DNA of 47,433 bases from Thiotrichales bacterium (GCA_016744475.1 JADGEH010000029.1:1-47433), one strand, 5' to 3'; counted from the stretch's first letter, positions 17,666 to 26,784 are shown. Numbers and translations: made by a program. Notes: generated by a model not told the origin, from the letters alone.

Positions 17666-18025
17666 ATGGTCATAATCCGTTTGGCTCGTGGTGGCGCAAA
17701 AAAACGTCCCTATTACCACTTTGTGGTGACAGATTCTCGCAATCGCCGTGACGGGCGTTATATCGAGCGTATTGGTTTTTTTAATCCGATGGCTCGCGGA
17801 CAAGCAGAAAGCCTGCGTCTGGATCTATCTCGCGTCGATCATTGGCAAGGGCTGGGTGCTCAACTCAGTGATCGCGTTAAACAATTAGTGAAAGTAGCAC
17901 GTAAACAAGTACCTGCTATGGAAGCCGCTATTGCTGAAGCGCCTGTTGTTGCTGAAAAAGCCGCTCCTGCACCGGTTGAAGCAGCTCCAGTTGAAGCGGC
18001 TCCTGCTGCTGTTGAGGGCGCTTAA
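17666..18025 (+). CDS. rpsP: 30S ribosomal protein S16 with Ala/Pro/Glu tail
   Basis: S16 helps assemble the 30S subunit. Residues 1-80 carry the family signature [17 protein letters not shown], the [19 protein letters not shown] stretch, and the DRVKQLVK helix. After about residue 85 comes a low-complexity tail of roughly 30 residues with repeated AAP and VEAAP units, so the protein is 119 residues instead of about 80. It has a good GAGG ribosome binding site and is the first gene of rpsP-rimM-trmD-rplS. Confidence 0.98.
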   Translation: MVIIRLARGGAKKRPYYHFVVTDSRNRRDGRYIERIGFFNPMARGQAESLRLDLSRVDHWQGLGAQLSDRVKQLVKVARKQVPAMEAAIAEAPVVAEKAAPAPVEAAPVEAAPAAVEGA

Positions 18026-18037
18026 TGCGTGTAAAAC

Positions 18038-18541
18038 ATGTCAGATACGGCTGAATCCCACATTGTTTTAGGGCATATCAGCAGTCTTTATGGCATTAAA
18101 GGCTGGGTGAAAATTTTTTCTTATACGCAACCTAGAAAAAATATTCTGCATTACTCGCCTTGGTGGTTAAATCAGCAAGATCGCATTGAAATTGAAACGG
18201 GTCGCGTACACGGTAAAGGTATCGTGGCTAAATTCAGCGGTGTTGATGATCGTGAAGCAGCGACCCGCTTTCTCAATATGAAAATCAGCGTCCCCAGGAC
18301 TAGCTTGGAGACGCTGCCCCATGATGAATATTACTGGATTGATTTGGTGGGCTTGCAAGTCATCAATCAAAACGGTGAATCACTGGGACAAGTCAGCCAG
18401 TTATTTGCCACTGGGGCGAATGACGTGGTGGTCGTAAAAGATAAAAAAACAGAGCATTTATTGCCCTTTTTGAAATGGGTTGTCTTAGACATTGACCTGC
18501 CTAACGGCGTGATGCGAGTGGATTGGGATACTGATTTCTAA
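18038..18541 (+). CDS. rimM: Ribosome maturation factor RimM
   Basis: RimM binds S19 and helps 16S rRNA processing in 30S assembly. The 167 residues show an N-terminal OB-like domain (about 8-90) with [20 protein letters not shown] and a C-terminal PRC-barrel (about 95-165) with [21 protein letters not shown] and LLPFLKWVV. It is the second gene of the operon, 12 bases after rpsP, and its TAA overlaps the trmD start. Confidence 0.97.
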   Translation: MSDTAESHIVLGHISSLYGIKGWVKIFSYTQPRKNILHYSPWWLNQQDRIEIETGRVHGKGIVAKFSGVDDREAATRFLNMKISVPRTSLETLPHDEYYWIDLVGLQVINQNGESLGQVSQLFATGANDVVVVKDKKTEHLLPFLKWVVLDIDLPNGVMRVDWDTDF

Positions 18542-19290
18542 TGTCGGTCAATATTGGCATTATTAGTTTATTTCCTGAAATGTTTGACACGCTCACCGCC
18601 GGAGGTGTCACAGCCAGGGCTTTTGAACGTGGTTTGCTGCGCTTATGGCATTGGAATCCTAGAGATTTCAGCGATAATAAGCACCGTCGCGTGGATGACC
18701 GTCCTTATGGGGGCGGGCCTGGGATGGTGATGCAAGTGCCACCACTGCGCAGCAGCATACAACAGGCGCGTGCAGAGCTAGGAACACAGAGCACCGTCAT
18801 TGCTCTATCGCCTCAAGGTCGAACATTAGATCAGCGTGGGCTTGAATACTTGCTTCAAGCTACCCCGCTGATTTTTGTTTGTGGGCGTTATGAAGGTATT
18901 GATGAGCGCGTGATCGAGCATGATATTGATGAAGAATGGTCGATTGGCGATTATGTGCTCAGCGGTGGTGAACTCGCAGCCATGGTGTTTATTGATGCTT
19001 TGGCGCGTTTAATACCGGGCGTATTAGGGCATGAAGATTCAGCCCGTGAAGATTCTTTTTACTTAGGCTTGCTCGATTGCCCGCACTATACTCGTCCAGA
19101 AGTCATTGATGGACAAGAAGTTCCCGATGTATTACTACAAGGGCATCATCAAGCTATCGACAATTGGCGGTTGCAACAGGCTTTAGGGCGCACTTGGTTA
19201 CGCCGCCCCGATTTATTAGCCCAAAAACATTTGAGCCAACAACAGCAACAGCTTTTAGACGAATTTATTCAAAAACACAGCGCAACTTGA
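18541..19290 (+). CDS. trmD: tRNA (guanine-N1)-methyltransferase
   Basis: TrmD methylates G37 of tRNAs to prevent frameshifting, using S-adenosylmethionine in a trefoil-knot (SPOUT) fold. The 249 residues match the family. Visible motifs are [34 protein letters not shown], the knot region [12 protein letters not shown], and the [19 protein letters not shown] stretch. It overlaps rimM by one base and is followed by rplS after 18 bases. Confidence 0.98.
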   Translation: MSVNIGIISLFPEMFDTLTAGGVTARAFERGLLRLWHWNPRDFSDNKHRRVDDRPYGGGPGMVMQVPPLRSSIQQARAELGTQSTVIALSPQGRTLDQRGLEYLLQATPLIFVCGRYEGIDERVIEHDIDEEWSIGDYVLSGGELAAMVFIDALARLIPGVLGHEDSAREDSFYLGLLDCPHYTRPEVIDGQEVPDVLLQGHHQAIDNWRLQQALGRTWLRRPDLLAQKHLSQQQQQLLDEFIQKHSAT

Positions 19291-19308
19291 AGTTAAGGGG
19301 TAAAGCAG

Positions 19309-19674
19309 ATGAACATTATTCAACAACTGGAAGCAGAACAAATGGAAGGGAAGGTGATTCCTGAATTTCGTTCAGGCGACACCATTGTTGTACAGGTCAA
19401 GGTAAAAGAAGGTAATCGTGAGCGCTTGCAGGCATTTGAAGGTTTGGTGATTGCCAAACGCAATCGTGGTCTGCATTCTGCCTTTACAGTACGCAAAATT
19501 TCCAATGGTGAAGGTGTTGAACGTGTTTTCCAAACCTACAGCGCTTTGATCGAAAACATCGACGTTAAACGTCGTGGTGACGTGCGCCGCTCCAAACTCT
19601 ATTACATGCGAGATCGTCGTGGTAAAGCCGCACGTATTAAAGAGAAGATTACGGTTAAGAAAGAAGCGAGTTAA
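19309..19674 (+). CDS. rplS: 50S ribosomal protein L19
   Basis: L19 sits at the 30S-50S interface. The 121 residues show the family features: [60 protein letters not shown] and [20 protein letters not shown]. It is the last gene of the rpsP operon, with a GGGG ribosome binding site, and is followed by a classic terminator. Confidence 0.98.
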   Translation: MNIIQQLEAEQMEGKVIPEFRSGDTIVVQVKVKEGNRERLQAFEGLVIAKRNRGLHSAFTVRKISNGEGVERVFQTYSALIENIDVKRRGDVRRSKLYYMRDRRGKAARIKEKITVKKEAS

Positions 19675-19713
19675 GCAGCAAGCGTCTTTGTTACAATGAA
19701 AAATCTGGACACT

Positions 19714-19748
19714 AGGTGGCGTATTTAATCCATACGCCACCTTTTTTT
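19714..19748 (+). terminator. Rho-independent terminator of the rpsP operon
   Basis: AGGTGGCGTAT and ATACGCCACCT make an 11-bp perfect stem with a 7-base loop, followed by seven T. It starts 40 bases after the rplS stop. Confidence 0.92.
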
Positions 19749-19841
19749 ATGCTTATCAGCCAGGCTCTGTTTTGAACGTAAAACAGATACCTCCAATGGG
19801 ATAAATTCATTTTTTTTCTAAACTTTTTGAGGACATTTCAC

Positions 19842-20588
19842 ATGCGCATCATGACTGCTTTCTTCATTATTCTGAGTTTTACCTTGACCGCTCACACCGC
19901 AGGTGGCAGCGAAACAGCTCCTGTTCCTGCCCATATCAAACAAGCATTAGGCAAAATGCTGAATCCGACTGCTATGGAAAATGCAAAAATCAGTCAATCA
20001 GCCGCACCGGGCTTATATGAAGCTGTGGTGAATGGGCATGTTTTTTATATCACGGAAAAGGGCGGATACTTAATCAGTGGTGGTGACATGATTAGCATTA
20101 ATGAAGAAGGTCGCAATCTGACTGAAGAACGCCGCAATGGTTTGCGCTTGGATTCACTGAAAGAAGTCAGCGTTGATGAAACAGTGCGTTTTAAACCTAA
20201 AGGTGACACCAAACACGTCTTAACCGCATTTACTGATGTGGATTGTTTTTACTGTGCCAAATTGCATAAAGAAGTGAATAAACTCAATGAAGCGGGAGTT
20301 GAACTGCGTTACATGGCTTTTCCGCGTGCCGGTGTGGGTTCTGAAACTTATAAAACGATGGAATCTGTCTGGTGTGCTGAAGATCAACAAAAAGCTATGA
20401 CGGATGCTAAAGCGGGCAAAGATATTCCGGCTAAAAGCTGTTCTAATCCCATTGCTAAGCAATACAATTTAGGTCGTCAATTAGGCGTGACTGGCACACC
20501 TGCTTTAGTCATGCCCAATGGCGAGTTATTCCCCGGTTATGCACCCGCAGAAAAACTGGTGAAGTATCTGGACGATCTGCCTAAATAA
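19842..20588 (+). CDS. dsbC: Periplasmic thiol:disulfide isomerase (DsbC family)
   Basis: DsbC corrects wrong disulfides in periplasmic proteins and is kept reduced by DsbD. The 248 residues show a signal peptide (ends about 20), an N-terminal dimerisation domain (about 28-100), a linker, and a thioredoxin-fold catalytic domain. The active site is C135-F-Y-C138 in VDCFYCAKLHKE, with the cis-Pro loop GVTGTPALV. A second cysteine pair (VWCAE and KSCSN) matches the structural disulfide of DsbC. I use the ATG at 19842, which has GAGG upstream; a TTG at 19827 is less likely. The CFYC site differs from CGYC in E. coli DsbC. Confidence 0.93.
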   Translation: MRIMTAFFIILSFTLTAHTAGGSETAPVPAHIKQALGKMLNPTAMENAKISQSAAPGLYEAVVNGHVFYITEKGGYLISGGDMISINEEGRNLTEERRNGLRLDSLKEVSVDETVRFKPKGDTKHVLTAFTDVDCFYCAKLHKEVNKLNEAGVELRYMAFPRAGVGSETYKTMESVWCAEDQQKAMTDAKAGKDIPAKSCSNPIAKQYNLGRQLGVTGTPALVMPNGELFPGYAPAEKLVKYLDDLPK

Positions 20589-20600
20589 TGACTGCAACTC

Positions 20601-20631
20601 CGCAGTGTGTATAACATATATCCACACTGCG
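20601..20631 (+). terminator. Hairpin after dsbC
   Basis: CGCAGTGTG and CACACTGCG form a 9-bp perfect stem 12 bases after the dsbC stop. There is no T-run, so it is only a possible terminator. Confidence 0.45.
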
Positions 20632-20639
20632 ATATTTCA

Positions 20640-20960
20640 TCAAAAACAATCAGTACTTTACCAGACTCATTTTGCTGATTTTAGCTAGTCAGGTATCGGT
20701 GTCTCGCATCATTTGAGAGGTGCCCTGTCCTTAAAACTTCTCAAGTTGTAGCGAGAGGCTACTCTGGTGTCTCCCTGTCACCTTCGTACTGCACTGCGCC
20801 AGTCACATCCCCCCCCTCATAGCTATACGCCGAATACATGGTGTCTTGGTAATTCTGTCCATAATGCCGGCTTGTCGCGAACTACTCGACCCTGGCTGCG
20901 CCTCTCCCTGTCTCGTAGCGAAAGACATCCAAGCCACTGATTTATAAAAACAAAGGAGTA
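20640..20960. other. Non-coding stretch with similarity to 4442-4494
   Basis: The segment at about 20692-20738 (TGTCTCGCATCATTTGAGAG, then CTGTCCTTAA) aligns with the structured stretch upstream of the Uma2 gene. The following bases are rich in CTC and GTC runs and short hairpins, such as ACTTCTCAAG and CTCTCCCTGTC. No gene is apparent. It could be a decayed insertion-sequence end. Confidence 0.3.
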
Positions 20961-20961
20961 C

Positions 20962-21080
20962 GGTAGGATGGGTAGAGGCGCATGATGAGGTTTGATTTTG
21001 CTATGAACCTTATCGCGCCGAAACCCATCATTCATCCATCACCAAAATGATGGGTTTCGCTCAGTTCTACCCATCCTACC
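20962..21080. repeat. Repeat family F, intact copy 1 (119 bp)
   Basis: The ends are perfect 15-bp inverted repeats: GGTAGGATGGGTAGA on the left and TCTACCCATCCTACC on the right. An inner part contains ACCCATCATTCAT and ATGATGGGTTTCGC. No ORF lies inside. A second, interrupted copy lies at 35937-36154. It is a MITE-like palindromic element in the dsbC-rsxA gap. Confidence 0.9.
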
Positions 21081-21424
21081 GCGCTAAAATATTTTTCAAG
21101 CTGTTCCTCGCGCAATGACAGGCTGGGCTTCTGAAAAATCTCAAGTCAAGTTTTTGTTGGCGTTCGCCGATGTGTTGCACTCAGTGGCTGTATTAAACGC
21201 CACAATCTTCAATTTTAAAGTTGTGAGAAGCCTTACAAAAGGCTGTTTTTTAATCCCGCTGAAATATTTCAAGCCTATTAAATAAAAAGCATTTTTTAAG
21301 CTTTTCCCGCCTCTGGCATACATATTGTCCTTAAATAACTGAAGGCTTTCATTGAGAGCACCTTGGGCTTTTCTCAGTGTGTAAAGCAACCCCCGTCAGT
21401 TTTGAATTTTTAGGAACATTCAAT

Positions 21425-21997
21425 ATGGAATATTTCCTCATCATCCTTTCCACCGCGCTGGTCAACAATGTGGTGCTGGTCAAATTTTTAGGTCTTTGCC
21501 CTTTGATGGGCGTGTCTAACAAACTCGATTCGGCGATGGGTATGGGCTTGGCGACGACGTTTGTGCTGACGCTGGCGGCTTTTGCGGGCTGGTTATTGGA
21601 GCATTTTGTGTTGGGCCCTTTGAATTTAGGGTTTTTGCGCATTTTGACCTTTATTTTGGTCATCGCGGTAGTGGTGCAATTTACGGAGATGGTGGTGCGC
21701 AAAACTTCTCCCGCTTTGTATCAAGTATTGGGTATTTTCTTGCCGCTGATTACGACCAATTGTGCGGTGCTGGGTGTGGCGTTATTGAATGTGCAGCAAG
21801 AGAATAGTTTTATCGAAAGTCTGCTATATGGCTTTGGTTCTGCCTTGGGATTTACGCTGGTGTTGGTGATGTTTGCGGGTTTGCGTGAGCGATTGGCGCT
21901 GGCGGAGGTGCCGGATGCCTTTAAGGGCGCTCCCATTGCTTACATTGTTGCAGGGCTGTTGTCGCTCGCGTTTATGGGCTTTGCAGGATTGGCTTAG
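21425..21997 (+). CDS. rsxA: Rnf/Rsx electron-transport complex subunit A
   Basis: RsxA/RnfA is an integral inner-membrane subunit of the Rnf complex, which couples ferredoxin-NAD electron transfer to ion movement or, as Rsx, keeps SoxR reduced. The 190 residues have six hydrophobic segments and the signature [14 protein letters not shown], the [13 protein letters not shown] motif around the second conserved Cys, and [20 protein letters not shown] near the end. I use the ATG at 21425, not the frame opening at 21377, because it gives the standard N-terminus. The normal partners rsxB-rsxE do not follow; the next gene is convergent. Confidence 0.95.
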   Translation: MEYFLIILSTALVNNVVLVKFLGLCPLMGVSNKLDSAMGMGLATTFVLTLAAFAGWLLEHFVLGPLNLGFLRILTFILVIAVVVQFTEMVVRKTSPALYQVLGIFLPLITTNCAVLGVALLNVQQENSFIESLLYGFGSALGFTLVLVMFAGLRERLALAEVPDAFKGAPIAYIVAGLLSLAFMGFAGLA

Positions 21998-22054
21998 GCT
22001 TGTTGTCCCCTTTTTAACAGGGGACGCTTGAGCCGCTTAAACTATCTCTCCCTT

Positions 22055-22756
22055 CTACGCAGATTTTTGCGCAGCATTCAGTTGATAAGCTTGACGTTGT
22101 AATAGGCTGGCAAACTCATCGGTAAAAGCATCATAACGATTCAGCAGGCGATCAATGTCGGCAATCGCATTGTTATAGGCCATCACTGCGGGGATCGCTG
22201 CAAATAATCCTAAAGCAGTGGCGATCAACGCTTCGGAAATGCCGGGAGCGACCATCGCTAGCGTTGCTTGCTTGACATCTCCTAGTGCATGAAACGAATG
22301 CATAATCCCCCACACGGTGCCGAATAAACCAATATAAGGGCTGATAGAGCCAATGGTGGCTAAGGTGCTTAAGCCTTGTTCTAAATCATCGGCATGACGG
22401 CTTAAGGCCACTCGCATGGCTCGCTGTGCACTATTGACTAAATCTCCTGGCAATGCGCCCCCCACTTTACGCAGCCGTGCAAATTCGCTGTAACCCGCTT
22501 GAAAAATCGCCTCTAATCCACTCATAGCACCTTTTTCATTCAGTCCTGAATAAAAATTATTGAGATTTTGGGTTTGCCAAAAATCCTGCTCAAATTGCTG
22601 AGCGGCTTGACGGGCGCGTTTGAGTTTTCGGGATGTGCGAAAAATCAGGTACCAAGAAAACAAGGACATCAGCAATAACAACATCATGACGAGTTGTACT
22701 TCTAAGCTGGCATTGAGCACCAGTTTAGGAATCGGGGAATCAAAGTTAAGCGACAT
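22055..22756 (-). CDS. tolQ: Tol-Pal system proton channel subunit (TolQ-like)
   Basis: TolQ is an inner-membrane proton channel subunit that works with TolR and TolA to energise the Tol-Pal system during division. The 233 residues show a first membrane segment at about 15-38, a cytoplasmic loop, and two further segments (about 128-150 and 165-190). Conserved stretches are TLATIGSISPYIGLFGTVWGIMHSF and APGISEALIATALGLFAAIPAVMAYN. Length fits TolQ better than ExbB. tolR, tolA, tolB and pal are not adjacent, since the gene is convergent with rsxA and divergent from ppk1. An ExbB or other MotA/TolQ/ExbB member is the alternative. Confidence 0.88.
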   Translation of the reverse strand: MSLNFDSPIPKLVLNASLEVQLVMMLLLLMSLFSWYLIFRTSRKLKRARQAAQQFEQDFWQTQNLNNFYSGLNEKGAMSGLEAIFQAGYSEFARLRKVGGALPGDLVNSAQRAMRVALSRHADDLEQGLSTLATIGSISPYIGLFGTVWGIMHSFHALGDVKQATLAMVAPGISEALIATALGLFAAIPAVMAYNNAIADIDRLLNRYDAFTDEFASLLQRQAYQLNAAQKSA

Positions 22757-23196
22757 AGCGGTTCCAATGGTTCAAACAGTGACGTGATGCAAAGGCTTTT
22801 TTTACACGGGTTTACAGTGGGTCAATCATAGACGGGTAGAGGAGTATCCAGCGGTTGTAAAGGCGATGATTTTAAGTGGCTTTTCGGCTTCAATACCACG
22901 CCTTTTCTCTGCCGAACCCGCGCAACCCATCTAATATTTGATGATGTGACGGGTGATATATTTCTATATCAGCCCTGTGTTATGGTTGAGCGCATTATAC
23001 CGATTGCTTTCCCTTCACGTTAATCACTCACGTTACGCAAAATGTGTGTAGCGAACGAAAATGTGCAGTTTATTCCATACGATGTAAACTCAAGCATGAA
23101 GCAATGGCGGTTTTTCCGTGCTTGAGTGTGTTTTCAAGCACGGAATCGAGCCTTTGCGTAACATCAATTAATAACCCTATACTCCGGTGAATTCTC
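22757..23196. other. Divergent intergenic region between tolQ and ppk1, with a hairpin
   Basis: The 440-base gap contains a perfect 12-bp stem (TTCCGTGCTTGA, 23114-23125, with TCAAGCACGGAA, 23134-23145), about 50 bases before the ppk1 ATG. No ORF with a ribosome binding site was found, and no copy of the other repeats. The hairpin would lie in the ppk1 leader. Confidence 0.5.
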
Positions 23197-25494
23197 ATGA
23201 CAAATTCCGCTTCTAGCTTGCCTGTCGATACTGATAGCGAGAATACCTCTAATGAGTCTCTTTCCCCCGACTTAAAACCCTCATCTCCCTCCGCCACCCG
23301 CACCACAGCCTTGGCTGATATACCTGATAGCTCAGTGATAGACGATCTCGATGCCCATGCGCTCTATCTTAACCGCGAATTGACGTGGTTAAGTTTTAAC
23401 CAGCGCGTGTTATATGAAGCCGAAGATACGCGCACGCCGCTGATGGAGCGTTTGAAATTTATCGCCATTGTCAGCGGTAATTTGGATGAGTTTTTCATGA
23501 AACGCATTGGCGGCTTGAAACAACAAGTGGGGGCGGGTATTAGCACGCTTACGGTGGATGGACGCACGCCACAGCAGCAAATTGATGCTTGTTATGAATT
23601 TGTGCATGTTTTAGAACAGCAAAAACAAGCTTTGTTGCTAGAACTGGTGGCCTTCATGCAAGCGGAAGAGATTCATATTGTCACGCACGACAGCTTAAAC
23701 ACAGAACAGCAAGCGCAATTACGCCAGCATTATGTGGAAAATATTTACCCCTTAGTCACGCCACAAGGTATTGATCCTGCACATCCTTTTCCGTTTATTT
23801 CGACGCAATCCATGAATTTGTTAGTCACTTTGCAAGTGCCGGATGACCCTTATCCTTCACCCACATTAGCGCGCGTCAAGGTGCCGTCGGGTGCGGGCGT
23901 GCCACGTTTTTTACAAGTCGGCGAAGAACAACGCTTTATCTTGTTGGACGAGGTGATGTCGAATCATTTGGATTTATTGTTTCCAGGCTTAGACATCATT
24001 TCCTGTGAGCGCTTTCGCGTCACGCGCAATGCCAATACCGAGCGTAACGAAGAACGCGAAGATGATTTGATGAGTATGATCGAATCAGAACTGCGCGAGC
24101 GTAAATTTGCACCCATCGTGCGGGTGGAAGTCTCCAATGATATGTCGCAAGTACATCGTGGCATGTTAGCCGCTGAACTGGGGCTGGATGAAAAAGTCGA
24201 TGTATTTGAAGTGTCGGGCATGATGGGCATGAAAGACTTGTTTGAGCTGGTAGGATTAAAAGGCAAAAATAAAGGTTTGCACGATATACCGCATCAACCG
24301 GTCGATCATCCCAAGTTGCAAGGTGCGCCGAATATTTTCCACACCATCCGCGAAAACGGCACAATTTTGTTGCACCATCCTTATCAATCCTTCTCCAATT
24401 CTGTCGAGCGCTTTTTGCGCGAAGCCGCCAAAGACCCCAAAGTGCGAGCCATTAAAATGACTTTGTATCGCACTTCCAGCGACACAAAAGTGATTGATTA
24501 TCTGATTCAAGCTGCTCGCAACGGCAAACAAGTGGCGGTGGTGGTCGAACTTAAAGCCCGTTTTGATGAAGCCGCCAATATTCGCTGGGCCAGCCGCATG
24601 GAAGAAGCCGGTATCCACGTCACTTATGGCGTGGTGGGCTTAAAAACCCATTCCAAAGTTATTTTGGTGGTGCGCCAGGATTTTAGTTACAACAAAATCC
24701 AGCGCTATGCTCATATCGGCACGGGCAATTACCACGCAGGCACCGCACGGCTGTATTGCGATCTCGGCATTCTCACCTGCGATAATGATATTGGTTCAGA
24801 TTTAACCCAGCTCTTCAATTACCTCACCACGGGCTGGAACCCCAAACGGCATTACCGCAAAATCCTGCCTTCCCCAAAAATACTCAAAAACGCTTTATTG
24901 AGCAAAATAGACCGCGAAATTGCTTTGGTGAAAAACGGCAAGGCGGGTTTAATTCAATTCAAAATGAATGCTTTAGAAGATGTGGATGTGACTCGCGCCT
25001 TATATCGTGCCGCCCAAGCAGGGGTGAGAATTGATCTAGTGGTGCGTGATACGTGTCGTTTCCGTCCCGGACTCCCTGGACTCACCGAAAACGCCCGTGT
25101 CATCAGTATTGTCGGACGCTTTTTAGAGCACACGCGGATTTATTATTTTCATAATGATGGTCAAGAAGAATATTTCATTGGTTCTGCGGATGCGATGAAA
25201 CGCAACTTAGAAAGCCGTGTAGAAGTGGTGACACCTGTGGATGATCCGAAGCTATGCGAAGAATTGCGAGATTTTCTGGATACTCAGTTCAGCGACCAGC
25301 GCACGGGGTGGGAAATGCAAGCCGACGGCAGTTATGTACAACTGCAACCTAGCGACGAAGCCAGTAGCGTCGGCACGCATGAGCGCTTAATCACACTCTA
25401 CGAGCATCGTCATCAACATGCTGCATTGCTTAACCGCCGCCAGTTACAACGGCTGAAACGGAGCAAAAGCAAAAGTAAAATGCGGAATTTGTAG
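23197..25494 (+). CDS. ppk1: Polyphosphate kinase 1
   Basis: PPK1 reversibly makes polyphosphate from ATP. The 765 residues carry the four-domain architecture: an N-terminal domain from about 58 (LNRELTWLSFNQRVLYEA, VSGNLDEFFMKRIGGL), a head domain, and two C-terminal phospholipase-D-like domains. Motifs include TLYRTSSDTKVI, VVELKARFDEAANI, the THSKVILVVR and YAHIGTGNYH pair, and IVGRFLEHTRIYYF; the His of THSKV and of FLEHT are the proposed phosphate carriers. The first 55 or so residues are Ser/Asp/Pro-rich, look disordered and extend beyond the family core. It is a single-gene unit. Confidence 0.97.
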   Translation: MTNSASSLPVDTDSENTSNESLSPDLKPSSPSATRTTALADIPDSSVIDDLDAHALYLNRELTWLSFNQRVLYEAEDTRTPLMERLKFIAIVSGNLDEFFMKRIGGLKQQVGAGISTLTVDGRTPQQQIDACYEFVHVLEQQKQALLLELVAFMQAEEIHIVTHDSLNTEQQAQLRQHYVENIYPLVTPQGIDPAHPFPFISTQSMNLLVTLQVPDDPYPSPTLARVKVPSGAGVPRFLQVGEEQRFILLDEVMSNHLDLLFPGLDIISCERFRVTRNANTERNEEREDDLMSMIESELRERKFAPIVRVEVSNDMSQVHRGMLAAELGLDEKVDVFEVSGMMGMKDLFELVGLKGKNKGLHDIPHQPVDHPKLQGAPNIFHTIRENGTILLHHPYQSFSNSVERFLREAAKDPKVRAIKMTLYRTSSDTKVIDYLIQAARNGKQVAVVVELKARFDEAANIRWASRMEEAGIHVTYGVVGLKTHSKVILVVRQDFSYNKIQRYAHIGTGNYHAGTARLYCDLGILTCDNDIGSDLTQLFNYLTTGWNPKRHYRKILPSPKILKNALLSKIDREIALVKNGKAGLIQFKMNALEDVDVTRALYRAAQAGVRIDLVVRDTCRFRPGLPGLTENARVISIVGRFLEHTRIYYFHNDGQEEYFIGSADAMKRNLESRVEVVTPVDDPKLCEELRDFLDTQFSDQRTGWEMQADGSYVQLQPSDEASSVGTHERLITLYEHRHQHAALLNRRQLQRLKRSKSKSKMRNL

Positions 25495-25588
25495 GACGTT
25501 TACAGGTGTGAGGCTTCCTTGGGTAGCCAAAGGAAGCCCTTTAAAGACAACACAGGCGGCGCAAAAGAATGCCAGCGTTCCAAACGAT

Positions 25589-25751
25589 GTTTAACTCGTT
25601 CCCATGCGCCGAGCCTGTAAAAGAACCTCATTTATTGGATTTTGGACAACGTAAAAACAATGACTTACGAAGCAAAAATCGTCAATTTTGGGAGTTCTTT
25701 TACAGCCTCGCCGCATGGAAATGCCGTCTTGACCGCGTTGCGGTCAGTACT
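25589..25751. repeat. Repeat family D, copy 1, interrupted by element E
   Basis: The D unit (GTTT.ACTCGTTCCCATGCG, ATGCCGTCTTGACCGCGTT, GCGGTCAGTACTGA) matches 42503-42563. Here it is split by a 99-bp insertion (25611-25709) within its CCCATGCGCCGCATGG palindrome. It runs straight into a family B repeat. Confidence 0.8.
25611..25709. mobile_element. Element E, 99-bp MITE-like insertion in repeat D
   Basis: Terminal inverted repeats GAGCCTGTAAAAGAAC and GTTCTTTTACAGCCTC have one mismatch. GCC occurs on both sides (25608-25610 and 25710-25712), while the uninterrupted D copy at 42503 has it once, so a 3-bp target duplication is likely. No coding frame is present. Confidence 0.8.
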
Positions 25752-25855
25752 GATAGAGGGATAATATTTCAGTTATACAGGAGTATCGTAGTTAAGACTT
25801 GAGCGATTGTTGAAACCTGTCAAGTCTGTCGTATCACTGATTTATTCTTCCTATA
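25752..25855. repeat. Repeat family B, copy 1 (Correia-like)
   Basis: It begins GATAGAGGGATAATATTTCA and ends with CACTGATTTATTCTTCCTATA, imperfectly inverted. The middle holds a hairpin core (AAGACTTGAGCG and CTGTCAAGTCTGTCG). It is 104 bp, directly after repeat D, and ends 6 bases before the Rpn gene stop. Confidence 0.85.
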
Positions 25856-25860
25856 TAGCC

Positions 25861-26751
25861 TTATTTCACCCCCTCATTTTTCAAACTTTCAATGTCTATT
25901 GCCGACAAGCCTGTTTTTAATGCAATCGTGTTGGTATCCAAAATATCCAACAAACTTTTTGCAATAGCTATTTTTTCCTCTTTCTTGCCTTTCTCTATAC
26001 CTTCTGCCAATCCTTGCTTCATCCCCTGCGCCTCTGCTTGTTCTCTTGCATAATCCATCACATTTTTATAATCTAAGCGAGCTTTTAAGTCGAGCTGATA
26101 AGCAAACTGCTCATCTTTGCTTAAGGCAATAAATTCAGCTACATCAAAGGCTTCTTTAATAATGTCATCGGATTGAAAAGATACAGGAACACTTTCACTA
26201 TCAGCTAAATGTCGTAAATAATACAACCAATGTTCTAAATGGCTTGATAACTCAGTATCTTGTTTTTTGAAATGAGGTAATTGAATGTAGTAATACGTCA
26301 ATTTATCATAAAACACCTGGTTATTTTCATCTTTAAGCTGAACTTTGCTTAAAAAATGCTCATCAAGTTCATCAATCGTGAAATCCAGAATACCAACAAA
26401 AAACACCTTTTTAAGATGATAATCCCAATCGCCTTTTTTCGATTGTTCTTGAATTGGAAAAGAGGTGTAATACACACTGCGATCTTTGAAATATTTCTGC
26501 TGGCTGCGTTGTAACTCGACAATAAAATTATTATTTTTCTCATCAGTACAATACACATCAAACACCGCTTTGCGGTCGATAATGTTTAAACCGAGTTGTT
26601 CCAGATTGCGGTATTCCAAATCCACAATCTTATGTTCAATATCCAGCAAATCATTTAAGAAACTGATTAAAAAATGTTTGTTTTCAGCGCTGCCGAAAAT
26701 ACGCTTAAAACCAAAATCGGTGAAAGGATCAATATATCGTGTCATTGCCAT
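25861..26751 (-). CDS. Rpn/PD-(D/E)XK nuclease family putative transposase
   Basis: The 296-residue protein belongs to the Rpn-type (PDDEXK_2) group, DNA nucleases that promote RecA-independent recombination in some bacteria. It shows YIDPFTDFGFKRIFG, NIIDRKAVFDVYCTDE with Asp65, and NFIVELQRSQQ with Glu79 and Gln81, followed by DRSVYYTSFPI. The C-terminal third is a charged, alpha-helical segment with a run of G-(I/L/M)-x-x-G repeats (GMKQGLAEGIEKGKKE), common in this family. Either of two start codons (26751 or 26745) works, with AGGAT upstream. It is a single gene amid repeats, with no partner. Confidence 0.92.
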   Translation of the reverse strand: MAMTRYIDPFTDFGFKRIFGSAENKHFLISFLNDLLDIEHKIVDLEYRNLEQLGLNIIDRKAVFDVYCTDEKNNNFIVELQRSQQKYFKDRSVYYTSFPIQEQSKKGDWDYHLKKVFFVGILDFTIDELDEHFLSKVQLKDENNQVFYDKLTYYYIQLPHFKKQDTELSSHLEHWLYYLRHLADSESVPVSFQSDDIIKEAFDVAEFIALSKDEQFAYQLDLKARLDYKNVMDYAREQAEAQGMKQGLAEGIEKGKKEEKIAIAKSLLDILDTNTIALKTGLSAIDIESLKNEGVK

Positions 26752-26784
26752 TACAAATATCCTACTAGGCTCTGTTTCAAAGGA

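Noticed and set aside
25861-26751. A full insertion sequence at the Rpn-type gene
   Set aside because: No terminal inverted repeats with target duplication flank the gene itself; the nearby repeats are separate MITE-like units.
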